A stretch of DNA of 64,000 nt, taken from AG2 sp036493735 (GTDB lineage Bacteria > Gemmatimonadota > Gemmatimonadetes > Gemmatimonadales > Gemmatimonadaceae). Below, piece by piece: positions 34,707 to 43,853 of this stretch. Location of the stretch: positions 1-64,000 of the forward strand of contig DASXPH010000020.1 in the NCBI GenBank assembly GCA_036493735.1, written 5' to 3'. Made by a program: the position numbers and the translations under genes. Within the stretch, counting starts at the first letter, position 1. Each line of letters opens with the position of its first letter. The notes under the pieces are model-generated. The model did no database searches, was not told where the DNA came from, and saw nothing but the letters and a program-made list of their open reading frames with translations.

Positions 34707-35363
34707 ATGCAGGGAATACTCGAATTCATCCACCGTATCGGCGATCCACGAGCTCTCGTGGCGTGGGGGGGCTATGTTGGCCTGACGTTCATCATCTTCG
34801 CCGAGACCGGACTGCTGGTCGGGTTCTTTCTTCCCGGTGATTCGCTGCTCGTAACGGCGGGGCTTCTGGCCTCGCAGACCCAACTGTTCGACCTCAACGT
34901 CTACGTTCTGGGCACCCTTCTCTCGGTCGCGGCGATCCTTGGAAACACCGCGGGCTTCTACATCGGCAAGGTCACCGGCCCGCACCTGTTCACGCGTGAA
35001 AACTCCCTGCTGTTCAATCGCAAGCACCTCGAGCGCGCGCATACCTTCTACGAGCGACATGGCGGAAAGACGATCGTTATTGCGCGGTTTATGCCCATCG
35101 TTCGCACCTTTGTGCCCGTTGTGGCTGGTATGGGGCAAATGCAATACCGCCGCTACACGCTGTACAATGTGGTCGGCGCTCTGGCCTGGATCTGGTCGAT
35201 GTTGTTCATCGGATATTTCCTGGGCCGCTACATTCCGGGCATCAGCGACCACATCGAGCTCGTGATCCTCGTCGTGATCTTCCTGTCGTTTCTGCCTGGC
35301 ATCATTGCCTGGCTGCGCAACCGAGGGCGATCGGCCGAGAGACGAGCGGTTTCGGACATCTGA
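34707..35363 (+). CDS. DedA-family membrane protein
   Basis: 218 residues from ATG 34707; a start at 34632 would overlap the divergent M15 gene and is rejected. DedA hallmarks are present: FAETGLLVGFFLPGDSLLVTAG (re-entrant loop with Glu/Asp) and RFMPIVRTFVPVVAGMGQM, with spans near 20-40, 60-80, 145-165 and 175-195. DedA/SNARE-like proteins move lipids such as undecaprenyl phosphate across the membrane. Followed at 17 bp by the superoxide dismutase gene, probably in one transcript. Confidence 0.92.
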   Translation: MQGILEFIHRIGDPRALVAWGGYVGLTFIIFAETGLLVGFFLPGDSLLVTAGLLASQTQLFDLNVYVLGTLLSVAAILGNTAGFYIGKVTGPHLFTRENSLLFNRKHLERAHTFYERHGGKTIVIARFMPIVRTFVPVVAGMGQMQYRRYTLYNVVGALAWIWSMLFIGYFLGRYIPGISDHIELVILVVIFLSFLPGIIAWLRNRGRSAERRAVSDI

Positions 35364-35380
35364 ACCAGAGGAGAGTCGGA

Positions 35381-35980
35381 ATGCCGTTCACGCTGCCCGC
35401 GCTTCCCTACGCCTACGACGCGTTGGAGCCGCACATCGATGCGCGTACCATGGAGATCCATCACACGAAGCATCACCAGGCCTACGTCAACAATCTCAAC
35501 GCCGCGCTGGAGAAGGCGCCGCAGCTCGAGGGCAAGTCGCTCGATGATCTGATGCGGAACATCAGCAGCGTCCCGGAAACAGTGCGGACCGCCGTCCGCA
35601 ACAATGGTGGCGGGCACTGGAACCACTCGATGTTCTGGGAGCTGATGGGAGCAAAGCAAGGCGGCGAGCCGCGCGGGCGCATCGCTGACGCGATCAGGAG
35701 CTCCTTCGGCGATTTCAACAAGTTCAAGGAACAGTTCGCCGCCGCGGCCACAGGTCGGTTCGGATCAGGCTGGGCGTGGCTGATCGATGACGGAAACGGC
35801 AAGCTCTCCATCACGAGCACGCCGAACCAGGACAATCCCCTGATGGAGGGAAAGAAGGCTATCCTCGGACTCGATGTGTGGGAGCACGCGTACTATCTCA
35901 AGTACCAGAACAAGCGACCGGATTACATCGCCGCATGGTGGAACGTCGTCAACTGGGATGCGGTAGCGAAGAAGTTGTAG
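35381..35980 (+). CDS. sodA: Superoxide dismutase, Mn-type (Fe/Mn family)
   Basis: 199 residues from ATG 35381, with AGAGGAGAG upstream. Metal ligands are visible: HHTKHHQAYV region (His), NGGGHWNHSMFWE (His), DVWEHAYYLKYQN (Asp and His). The NQDNPLM segment, with Gln near the metal, and the Gly-rich run before NHSMFW point to the manganese form rather than iron. No signal peptide, so cytoplasmic. Downstream there is an 8-bp hairpin (35986-35993 with 36009-36016) that could serve both this and the convergent gene. Confidence 0.93.
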   Translation: MPFTLPALPYAYDALEPHIDARTMEIHHTKHHQAYVNNLNAALEKAPQLEGKSLDDLMRNISSVPETVRTAVRNNGGGHWNHSMFWELMGAKQGGEPRGRIADAIRSSFGDFNKFKEQFAAAATGRFGSGWAWLIDDGNGKLSITSTPNQDNPLMEGKKAILGLDVWEHAYYLKYQNKRPDYIAAWWNVVNWDAVAKKL

Positions 35981-35985
35981 CGCGT

Positions 35986-36016
35986 GTCGTCCCGCCGATG
36001 ACGCTCAGGGGACGAC
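35986..36016. terminator. Possible bidirectional terminator between convergent genes
   Basis: GTCGTCCC at 35986-35993 pairs with GGGACGAC at 36009-36016 with a 15-nt loop. It lies across the 24-bp gap between sodA and the LVIVD-type gene and reaches into the last codons of the latter. No T-run follows on either strand, so evidence is weak. Confidence 0.3.
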
Positions 36017-38002
36017 CTTGTTCTTGGGTTCGAGCCTAACGATCCATAATCCCGAGTTCAGGTCATTGACGTACGCCAGATTGTCTTTGACCACCGTCCC
36101 CCACGCCATCGCAGCGTTAGGCAATTTGCCGTCCGGGGAGCCGGTGTAGAGGTTCGCAATCTCGCGGCCCTGCGCCCGCAGATCGCCGCGCAGCTCCCCG
36201 GAGATGTCGAAGGCGTGGAAGCCGGCGTTGTACGCGCCCATATAGAGCGTATCGCCGGCGACCCAGACGTTGTGCACACCGCCGAACTCGGGCTCGTACC
36301 AGGCGACGCTCCGCGGATGCTCGATGTCGCTCACGTCGATCACCTGCAGGCGCCCGTGCGCGCGGGTCACCTGACCCTGGAAGAGCGCCTCCGCCGCCGA
36401 GTTTCCAAAAACCTCATCGGCAATAAAGATATATTTGCCGTGGCGCCATGCCGTGTGCGTGCCGCGAATGAACCCTGGGCCGCCCTCGAGCGCGACGTCT
36501 TTATAGAGCGAATCGAGGTTGTATTTGAGCTGCGACACGAGCATCGGACGATCGGGGCGTCCGCCCTTGATACCGTTGCCGACATCGAGGATGACGAGAC
36601 CATCGTTCCACCACGAGGCGTAGACCATCCCGTCCTGCACGTCGATGTCATGCAGCATCACGCCGGCGGGCGTCTGACGGGGGCGGAAGCGCCCGACCTC
36701 CTTCGGATGCGCGGGATCGGTGATGTCCACGATATGCAGCGCGCCCGTCCCGTCGTTGGTCAGGTAAACGTGCGTTCCATACTTCTCCTGCTTGTGGATG
36801 AACGCAGAGTGGACGCCTGACGACACGCCGTCGGTGAATTCGGAGATTGGCTTCGGATGCAACGGGTCGTGCGTGTCGGCGATGACGATGCCGTTCTTGC
36901 GATTGTCGGCGCCCTCGCGCGTGATGACCATGTAATTGCCGTCGGGCGTGGTCATCACGTCGTTGATCGTGCGAGCGTTGACGATGATGGAGTCCACAAT
37001 CGCCGGCGTGGCCGGATTGGTGATGTCGATGGTGTAGACGCGATCGCCACCCAGGCCCGTTCCGAGATACGCCACTTTCCCATTGGGATGGAGCCAGACT
37101 TCGGTCGTGAAGAACGTCGAGCGCGGCACGCGGCCGACGACTTTCGCTACCCGCTGCACGTCGCGCGGCGCGACCGTGACAATGGCATCCGCGCTGCGTG
37201 CGCCATAAGACGCGGTGACCTGATACGTCCCTGGCTCGTAGGCGACAAACGCGCCGCCGGCATCGATCTCGCCTCGCCCCGGTGAGAAGAGCCACGTCGG
37301 TTCGAGGCCGCCGATCTCCCTGCCCGCGCGATCCTTCACCGTCGATCGGAAGCGAATGACGTCGCCCGTTCGCGCCTGGGATGTGGACGGCGTGATGTCG
37401 ACGCTGCCGACATCCGCACTCAACACCTCGACGGCGAGGTCGCGAGATGCGATGCCCGCTGTCGCCGTAATCATGGCGTGGCCTGGCGCGAGCGCCGTGA
37501 GCACACCACCCGAGGCAACGCGGGCGACCTGCGGCGCGGACGTTCGCCACTCGACACGATCGTCCCGGCGGTCGCCGCCGCGTGACCAGACTGACGCATC
37601 CAGCCTAACGTGTTGCCCGGCCAGCAGCCGCGTCGGCCACTGCGCAAGCTCGATACGTGCCGCCGCGGCGGGCAGCATGCGTACGTCGATGTGCTCGATC
37701 ACAGGCTTCGAGCCCGGTACGATTGCCGAGACCACCACTGGAAAGGTGCCGACGGCGCCAGCCGTGACCAGCCCCGCGCTGTCCACGCGGCCTTCGAACA
37801 TCGCGCCGGCCTGCTGAAAGAGAATGCGCGCTCCGTCGATCGCACGGCCATTGGCGTCGAGCGCGTGAGCACGCAGGCGCAACGTGTCGCCAACGACGAC
37901 GGAGGGCGAACCCGGCGTCACGCTGAGACGTGCGATGCTGGGAGACGACTGCTGCGCCGGCTGCTGCAAAACGAGGAGGAGCGCGAAAAGCGGGGTGGCC
38001 AT
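36005..38002 (-). CDS. Secreted Ig-like plus LVIVD-type beta-propeller protein
   Basis: 665 residues. A short signal peptide (MATPLFALLLVLQQPAQQ) is followed by three Ig-like/Big-2-type domains to about residue 270 (VTPGSPSVVVGDTLRLRA; VEWRTSAPQVARVASGGVLTAL; SQARTGDVIRFRSTV), then a propeller with LVIVD-style repeats (VYTIDITNPATPAIVDS, ALHIVDITDPAHPKEVG, LQVIDVSDIEHPRSVAWY, HAFDISG). Function not known; such proteins are surface or periplasmic scaffolds. Several residues (VHNVWV, HSAFIH) are conserved in the family. It stands alone between sodA and the antiporter. Confidence 0.85.
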   Translation of the reverse strand: MATPLFALLLVLQQPAQQSSPSIARLSVTPGSPSVVVGDTLRLRAHALDANGRAIDGARILFQQAGAMFEGRVDSAGLVTAGAVGTFPVVVSAIVPGSKPVIEHIDVRMLPAAAARIELAQWPTRLLAGQHVRLDASVWSRGGDRRDDRVEWRTSAPQVARVASGGVLTALAPGHAMITATAGIASRDLAVEVLSADVGSVDITPSTSQARTGDVIRFRSTVKDRAGREIGGLEPTWLFSPGRGEIDAGGAFVAYEPGTYQVTASYGARSADAIVTVAPRDVQRVAKVVGRVPRSTFFTTEVWLHPNGKVAYLGTGLGGDRVYTIDITNPATPAIVDSIIVNARTINDVMTTPDGNYMVITREGADNRKNGIVIADTHDPLHPKPISEFTDGVSSGVHSAFIHKQEKYGTHVYLTNDGTGALHIVDITDPAHPKEVGRFRPRQTPAGVMLHDIDVQDGMVYASWWNDGLVILDVGNGIKGGRPDRPMLVSQLKYNLDSLYKDVALEGGPGFIRGTHTAWRHGKYIFIADEVFGNSAAEALFQGQVTRAHGRLQVIDVSDIEHPRSVAWYEPEFGGVHNVWVAGDTLYMGAYNAGFHAFDISGELRGDLRAQGREIANLYTGSPDGKLPNAAMAWGTVVKDNLAYVNDLNSGLWIVRLEPKNKVVP

Positions 38003-38055
38003 GTCCGTCTCCGAAGAGTGCCGAGCCCGAAGCTACGGCCGAAGCTGGAGCGACG

Positions 38056-39378
38056 CTACCGCGGACGGATCACCTTCGTGGAACGTCCCTGGGGCTCGTC
38101 ATCTTCGGGTTGAGAAGCGCCGGCGACGAGATCGTCGATGCCCCCTTCGCCAGCACGCTCCTCGGCCATCGCCGGACGATGGCTGCCGGTCGACGTCGCC
38201 CGCGCGACGCGATTGAGCGTCGGCGGCGTCACGAGCGTCGTCACGAGCACCATGAGCATGATGGCGCCGAACAGGCCACTGTCGATCGCACCGGTGCTCA
38301 GTCCCAACTGCGCGAAGATCAGGCCGACCTCGCCGCGTGGCACCATCGCCGTGCCAACGAGCAGCTTCCGCCCGCGGAACCACCATGGGACGTATCCCGC
38401 TGCCACTTTCCCGACGATGCCACAAATGATGAGCGCGGCTCCGACGCCTAACGAGCGTGGGTTCGCGAGCGCACGGAGGTCCACCGCGGCGCCGACGGAG
38501 GCGAAGAAGATCGGGACGAAGAAATGGCCAATCGTCGTCGTCGACTTCTCGATCTCGCCCTTCTGCGGCACGACGAATAGCACCAGGCCAGCGGCGAACG
38601 CGCCGATGATCAACGCCGATCCGGACAGCTTGGCGAGCACGGCGAGCGCAAACGCGAATGCGAGCCCAAAAACGCCCAGGGCGCCGGCGGACCGGATCCG
38701 CTCGATGACGCCAAACGCCGGCGGCGCAACACGTGTTCCGATGAGGACGGCGCCGGCGAAGAACAACAGCGCGATGAGGCTGATTCGCGCGACATGCGGC
38801 ACATCCACCGCCTGACCGGCGACCACCTCCGCGACGACGGCGAGGATCACGAGTCCGACGATGTCGTCGAGGACCGCCGCGCCCAGTACGACGCGGCCCT
38901 CCGGCGACTCGAGACACCCGAGGTCGGAGAGTACCCGCGCGGAGATCCCGACGGAGGTCGCGCAGAGCGCCGCCCCACCCACGAGCGCGGGCACCCGTCC
39001 CAGTCCGAACGCCAGCGCGCTGGCGTAGCCCAACGCGAACGGGATGATGACGCCGGCGAGAGCAACGGTGGTCGCTTCCCGGCCGACACTGAGCAGCGAG
39101 CGCAACTCGGTGCGGAGCCCGGTCTCGAAGAGCAGTACGATGACGCCAATCTCGGCGAGCACCGTCAGCACCGGATCGGCGGGATTGACGAGGTGCAGGG
39201 CGGACCCCCCGAGTAGCACGCCGGCGACCAGCTCGCCGAGCACGGTGGGCTGACCAAGCCGCTGGGCGATCTCGCCCAGGATCTTGGTGGTCACGAAGAT
39301 CGCGACGAGCGCCGCGAGCAGTGACGTCACCGAGTCGAACGCGCCGGCGGTGAACCCGAGCGGCGCCGCAAGCAGCAT
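38056..39378 (-). CDS. CPA2-family cation/proton antiporter
   Basis: 440 residues with about 12 predicted spans. Landmarks of the Na_H_Exchanger family: KILGEIAQRLGQPTVLGELVAGVLLG, VIVLLFETGLRTELRSLL, ALCATSVGISARVLSDLG and the ion-binding double Asp in AAVLDDIVGLVIL. The C-terminal ~35 residues are polar. ATG 39378 shares one base with the speA stop (TAATG), so the two genes are coupled. Moves Na+ or K+ in exchange for protons. The pairing with arginine decarboxylase, which consumes a proton per turnover, suggests pH control. Confidence 0.92.
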   Translation of the reverse strand: MLLAAPLGFTAGAFDSVTSLLAALVAIFVTTKILGEIAQRLGQPTVLGELVAGVLLGGSALHLVNPADPVLTVLAEIGVIVLLFETGLRTELRSLLSVGREATTVALAGVIIPFALGYASALAFGLGRVPALVGGAALCATSVGISARVLSDLGCLESPEGRVVLGAAVLDDIVGLVILAVVAEVVAGQAVDVPHVARISLIALLFFAGAVLIGTRVAPPAFGVIERIRSAGALGVFGLAFAFALAVLAKLSGSALIIGAFAAGLVLFVVPQKGEIEKSTTTIGHFFVPIFFASVGAAVDLRALANPRSLGVGAALIICGIVGKVAAGYVPWWFRGRKLLVGTAMVPRGEVGLIFAQLGLSTGAIDSGLFGAIMLMVLVTTLVTPPTLNRVARATSTGSHRPAMAEERAGEGGIDDLVAGASQPEDDEPQGRSTKVIRPR

Positions 39379-41345
39379 TACTGCGCCGCTTCGCCCTCGA
39401 GGTACGTATAGCCCTCGAGGCCGGCGACGTAATCTGCGATGAAGGTGTTCGCCTCCTGTCGCGTGATCTGTTTCGCCGCGCTCACCTTGCGTCGAAAGGT
39501 CTGCAGCAGATCGTTGGCCCGGAACTGCACGTAGTTGAGTACTTCCGTAACGGTATCGCCGTGCACGAGGTCGGTCACCTCGTACCCTCCATTCGCCCCG
39601 AGTCGCACGTGGACGGCGTTCGTATCGCCGAAGAGGTTGTGCAGGTCGCCCAGGATCTCCTGATAGGCGCCGGTGAGGAATACGCCGAGCATGTAGGGCT
39701 CGCCGTCAGTGAATTTATGAAGCTCTAAGCTCGGCCTGCCGTTCTTGTCACCGACGAAGCGGTCGATCTTGCCATCCGAGTCGCAGGTGACATCCTGGAG
39801 CGTCCCGCGCCGCAGCGGCTCCTCCGTGAGCCGGTGAATGGGCATGATCGGGAAGAGCTGGTCGATGGCCCAGCTGTCAGGCAATGATTGGAAGACCGAA
39901 AAGTTGCAGAAATACCGATCAACGAGGGCCGCATCGAGGTCCATGATGATGTCCTCGTACTCGTTTCGATTTTTTTCGACGGCGCGTGAAATGGCGTTGA
40001 TGGTGGCGAAGTATATCTGCTCGGCCATTGCGCGGCCGCGAAGCGAGAGGACGCCCGAATTGAAGAGCTCGTGCGCGCGCTCCTTGTCGAACGTGAGGTC
40101 GTGATAGATCTCACGGATGCGGCGCTTGGAGACGTTCTTTCGAGACGCGTCGCGGTAATCGGCCACCATCTCGTGCAGCAGCGGATGGTCGTCCTCGGTG
40201 AGCTCGGGGATCGGCCGCTCGGTATGCGACTCGACATCGATCACCTTGATGAGCAGTAGCGCGTGATGAGCCGTGAGGGCGCGCCCCGATTCGCTGATGA
40301 TATGCGGCATCGGGAAATCGTGCTCGCGACACGCTTCGGCTAGCGTGTACACGACGTCGTTCGCGTACTCGTGCAGCGAGTAGTTCACGCTCGCGTCGGA
40401 CGTCGAATAGGTACCGTCGTAATCGACGCCCAGGCCACCGCCGACGTCCACGTGAGTGATATCTAAACCCATCTCACGCAACTCGACATAGAATCGGGTT
40501 ATCTCCTGCAACCCGAGTTTGATGAAGCGGATATCGGTGATTTGCGAGCCGAGGTGAAAGTGAATCAGCTTCAGCATGTCGAGACGGCCCACGCTGCGCA
40601 GCTTCTCGATGGCGGTGACGAGATCGGCGGCGTTGAGCCCGAACTTGGATTTTTCTCCACCGCTTTCCTTCCAGCGACCGAAGCCGCGCGAGGCGAGCTT
40701 GATGCGAATTCCCGCCATGGGCCGCACCTGGAGCTCGTCGGCGACCTGGAGCAGCACGTCGATCTCACTCAGCTGTTCGAGAACGATGAAGACCTGGTGC
40801 CCCAGCTTCTGGCCCATGAGGGCGAGGCGCATGAACTCCTCGTCCTTGTAGCCGTTGCAGACGATGAGGTGATCGGTCATCTCGGAGAGGCCAAGGATCG
40901 CCTGCAGCTCCGGCTTGCTGCCGCACTCGAGCCCGACGCCGTGCGCCTTGCCAAATTCGAGGATCTCCTCGATCACGTGTCGCTGCTGGTTCACCTTGAT
41001 CGGATACACCGTGGTGTAACCACCGGTATACTGGAACTCGGCTCGCGCCTCGTCGAAGCTCGTGGTCAATGCCTCGATGCGCGAGCGCAAGATGTCGGAG
41101 AAGCGCAGCAACACGGGGAGGGCGATGCCCTGCTCCTCCAGATCCATCGCGACGTCGTGAAGATCGACCTCGTGCTCGGGATGCTCCCTGTTGGGACGCA
41201 CGACGACGTGGCCGCGCGTGTTGATGTCGAAGAAGCCGGCTCCCCAACCTTCGACGTTATAGAGAGTGCGGGCGGCGTCGATGCTCCAGCCAGCCGGTCG
41301 CTCCGGTTCGGTCGTCGAGGTGGTCTCTGCGATGTGTGTCGCCAT
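39378..41345 (-). CDS. speA: Biosynthetic arginine decarboxylase
   Basis: 655 residues, the full length of the SpeA family. PLP lysine is in VYPIKVNQQRHVIEEI near residue 117. Other conserved parts: GLECGSKPELQAIL, IRIKLASRGFGRW, LKLIHFHLGSQITDI, HVDVGGGLGVDYDGT, SESGRALTAHHALL, and LDDIIMDLD-like dimer region. It makes agmatine from arginine, the first step of polyamine synthesis by that route. No agmatinase gene is near. Coupled to the antiporter that follows. Confidence 0.97.
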   Translation of the reverse strand: MATHIAETTSTTEPERPAGWSIDAARTLYNVEGWGAGFFDINTRGHVVVRPNREHPEHEVDLHDVAMDLEEQGIALPVLLRFSDILRSRIEALTTSFDEARAEFQYTGGYTTVYPIKVNQQRHVIEEILEFGKAHGVGLECGSKPELQAILGLSEMTDHLIVCNGYKDEEFMRLALMGQKLGHQVFIVLEQLSEIDVLLQVADELQVRPMAGIRIKLASRGFGRWKESGGEKSKFGLNAADLVTAIEKLRSVGRLDMLKLIHFHLGSQITDIRFIKLGLQEITRFYVELREMGLDITHVDVGGGLGVDYDGTYSTSDASVNYSLHEYANDVVYTLAEACREHDFPMPHIISESGRALTAHHALLLIKVIDVESHTERPIPELTEDDHPLLHEMVADYRDASRKNVSKRRIREIYHDLTFDKERAHELFNSGVLSLRGRAMAEQIYFATINAISRAVEKNRNEYEDIIMDLDAALVDRYFCNFSVFQSLPDSWAIDQLFPIMPIHRLTEEPLRRGTLQDVTCDSDGKIDRFVGDKNGRPSLELHKFTDGEPYMLGVFLTGAYQEILGDLHNLFGDTNAVHVRLGANGGYEVTDLVHGDTVTEVLNYVQFRANDLLQTFRRKVSAAKQITRQEANTFIADYVAGLEGYTYLEGEAAQ

Positions 41346-41392
41346 GGGCCTAAAATACTCGGGCGTTGGCTTCTTGTGCCGCGCTTTTTCCT

Positions 41393-42004
41393 CTACGGAT
41401 AGAGGATCTCGACCTGCCAGCCTTCATCAGCGCGCATGTAAAGCTCGCGCCGGTGCAGACGACTTGGCATTCCCTTCCAGAATTCGATGCGATCAGGCGT
41501 GAGGCGAAAGCCGGACCAGTACGGCGGACGGGGCACCGGCTTGTCCTCGAATCGCTGCTCGAACTCTGCGACACGCCGTTCGAGCAGTTGCTCTTCACCA
41601 ATCGTCCGGCTCTGCTGTGATGCCCATGCACCGATCTGACTGCCACGTGCTCGTGAGGCAAAATATGCGTCGGCTTCGCCGCCCTCGACGGGCGTCACGC
41701 GGCCCTCGACGCGCACCTGCGTCTCCATCGGTTGCCAGTGGAAGCACATCGCCGCGTACGGATTCGAGAGCAACTCGCGACCTTTCCGACTTTCGTAGTT
41801 CGTATAGAAGACGAAGCCGCGCTCGTCAGCGTCCTTGAGCAGGAGCATGCGGACGCTGGGTCGATTATTAGCGCAGGTCGCGAGCGCGAAGGCAGTTGGC
41901 TCGGGCAGCTGCTCGCGAGAGCACGCTGTTGCCTCTGAGAGGAGACTGAGGAATCGATCGATCGGCTCCCGAAGCAGAGCACGATGCGTGGCGAGCTCTG
42001 TCAT
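41393..42004 (-). CDS. pdxH: Pyridoxine/pyridoxamine 5'-phosphate oxidase
   Basis: 203 residues from ATG 42004, overlapping the ABC permease stop by 4 bp; the reading to 42355 is wrong frame upstream. FMN-binding split-barrel motifs are seen: AFALATCANNRPSVRMLLLKD, GFVFYTNYESRKGREL, MCFHWQPMETQVRVEGRV, and the C-terminal PPYWSGFRLTPDRIEFWKG...RLHRRELY with the substrate Arg/His. It makes pyridoxal phosphate, the cofactor of SpeA encoded next. Gene order ABC ATPase, permease, pdxH, speA. Confidence 0.96.
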   Translation of the reverse strand: MTELATHRALLREPIDRFLSLLSEATACSREQLPEPTAFALATCANNRPSVRMLLLKDADERGFVFYTNYESRKGRELLSNPYAAMCFHWQPMETQVRVEGRVTPVEGGEADAYFASRARGSQIGAWASQQSRTIGEEQLLERRVAEFEQRFEDKPVPRPPYWSGFRLTPDRIEFWKGMPSRLHRRELYMRADEGWQVEILYP

Positions 42005-42837
42005 CCGATGGCGCGCTTGTAGAAGCTGCGCATCCCGAGCATCCAGCCGGCACCGGCAAGCAAGACGAGCGCTATGATGACCACGCCCAGGCTCATGTGC
42101 GGCGTGTCTGGCGTCATCACACCCCGCAGCCCCTCGGCGACGTACACGAGTGGATTCAGAAGCACCAGATATTTCACGACCGGCACCTTGTCGAGGCCGC
42201 GCCAGGGGTAGTAGGCGCAGCCGAAGAATATCATCGGCGCAACGATCACACTGAACATGAGGCCGATCTGCTGCGGTGAGATCGCCGTGCCAAGCCACAT
42301 GCCGAGCGACGAGAACGCCGTGGCGCCGAGCAGGGCAATGAGAATGATCGCCCACCCGTTCGCGAAGGTCAGGTTCGGAATTGGTCCCATCACGATCCGC
42401 GCTACCGGCAGAACGACGATCGCCGCGATGAGTGCCTGAATGACCGCCGCGGCGATCTTTTCGGCGGCGACCACCCGCGTCGGCACCGGTGCAAGCAGGC
42501 GATCCTCGATCTCCTTCGTCCAGCCGAAATCCTGCATCATCGGGAGCGCGACCGCCTGAATGGCGGACATCGTTAGGCTGATCGCGAGAATGCCCGGCAG
42601 GAGGGCCGCCCGATACGATGCGCCTACGAAACCCATCTTCGGCAGGAGGGCGCCGAAGACAATGATGAATAGCAGCGGCTGGACCGTAGTGCGCACGAGA
42701 AAGAACGGCAGCTCCTTTCGGGCGACGGTGACGTCTCGCCGCAGCAACGCAAAAAATACCTTCGAGGGGGCGACGACACGCTCTGTCGGCGGAGCGCTCG
42801 ACGCGTGTGCCGGCACATCGCGAATAGCGGTCGTCAA
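42001..42837 (-). CDS. ABC-2-type transporter permease
   Basis: 278 residues with six membrane spans and the ABC-2 fold: FFLVRTTVQPLLFIIVFGALLPKMG near the N-terminus, then an inter-helix loop FGWTKEIEDRLLAPVPTRVV, and MFSVIVAPMIFFGCAYYPW near span 5. It starts with TTG 42837 whose TTGA overlaps the ATPase stop. Partner of the DrrA-like ATPase; exports a lipid, polymer or drug of unknown identity. Confidence 0.9.
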   Translation of the reverse strand: MTTAIRDVPAHASSAPPTERVVAPSKVFFALLRRDVTVARKELPFFLVRTTVQPLLFIIVFGALLPKMGFVGASYRAALLPGILAISLTMSAIQAVALPMMQDFGWTKEIEDRLLAPVPTRVVAAEKIAAAVIQALIAAIVVLPVARIVMGPIPNLTFANGWAIILIALLGATAFSSLGMWLGTAISPQQIGLMFSVIVAPMIFFGCAYYPWRGLDKVPVVKYLVLLNPLVYVAEGLRGVMTPDTPHMSLGVVIIALVLLAGAGWMLGMRSFYKRAIG

Positions 42838-43850
42838 TCGAGCTTCCTCCCAGTGAGTGAAACGAACAGCGTCTCGAGACTCGGCTCCGTGAGTCCGATG
42901 TTGCGAACGTGGAGTCCGGCGTCCTCGACGACCTGAATGAGCGGAGAGATGATGCGCCCGCCTCGATCGCTGAACGCGCGAAGCGCGTTTCCCTGCGTCT
43001 CGGCGCGCGTCACGCCCTCGAGCGCGGTGACCGCCGGAACGATGCGCTGGCCGTCGGCGTCGAGCTGCAGCTCGATCAGAGTGCCCCCGGGCGCGCGTTC
43101 CTTGAGCCGCGCAGGTGTGTCGAGAGCGAGCAGCTTTCCGCGATCGACGATCGCGATGCGATCGCAGAGGCGATCCGCCTCTTCCATGTAATGCGTCGTC
43201 ATGACGATGGTCCGGCCCTGCGAGTGCAGATCGCGCAGGATCGCCCAGAGATCCAGTCGCGCCTGTGGATCGAGACCGACCGTCGGCTCGTCAAGGAACA
43301 GTACGTCCGGCTCATGGATGAGCGCCCGCGCGATCATGAGGCGTTGCTGCTGTCCGCCCGAGAGCTGGTCGACCTTTGCCTGCATTTTGTCGGCGATATC
43401 GAGCCGGCCCATGAGCTCGCGCGCGCGCGCCTCCGCGACGCTGCGCGGGATTCCGAAGTACGCCGCGTGAAAGATCAGATTCTCGAGCGCGTTCAGGCTG
43501 CGATCCGGATTCGGCCGCTGCGGCACGACACCAATGTGCGTGCGAACGCGCACTGCGTTGGTGGCAACGTCAACTCCGGAGACGCGCGCCGTGCCAGCTG
43601 TAGCGATGACGCGTGTTGTGAGAATACCGATCGTCGTCGTCTTTCCAGCGCCGTTAGGCCCGAGCAGGCCAAAGAACTCGCCTTCGTGAATATCGAGGTC
43701 GAGTGATTGCAGTGCGACTACCTCGCCCGTCGGTATCGGTGCGCCCACCGGCGTTCCTGGTGGTCCGCCGCGTGGCGGACCCCGTCGCTTGCCAGTAGGC
43801 GCAGGATAGACTTTGCGAAGGCCGCGCGTTTCGATTGCGCTCGTTGCCAC
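42834..43850 (-). CDS. ABC transporter ATPase, DrrA-like
   Basis: 338 residues from GTG 43850. Walker A GPNGAGKTTTIGIL, signature LSGGQQQRLMIARAL, Walker B VLFLDEPTVGLD, and H-loop MTTHYMEEADRLCDR, followed by a C-terminal domain of about 90 residues as in daunorubicin-type and LptB-like exporters (DUF4162). Near the N-terminus a Pro/Gly-rich insertion (TGKRRGPPRGGPPGTPVGAP) lies before strand 2. Coupled by TTGA to its permease; three bases follow the AIM24-like gene stop. Confidence 0.93.
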   Translation of the reverse strand: MATSAIETRGLRKVYPAPTGKRRGPPRGGPPGTPVGAPIPTGEVVALQSLDLDIHEGEFFGLLGPNGAGKTTTIGILTTRVIATAGTARVSGVDVATNAVRVRTHIGVVPQRPNPDRSLNALENLIFHAAYFGIPRSVAEARARELMGRLDIADKMQAKVDQLSGGQQQRLMIARALIHEPDVLFLDEPTVGLDPQARLDLWAILRDLHSQGRTIVMTTHYMEEADRLCDRIAIVDRGKLLALDTPARLKERAPGGTLIELQLDADGQRIVPAVTALEGVTRAETQGNALRAFSDRGGRIISPLIQVVEDAGLHVRNIGLTEPSLETLFVSLTGRKLD

Positions 43851-43853
43851 CTA

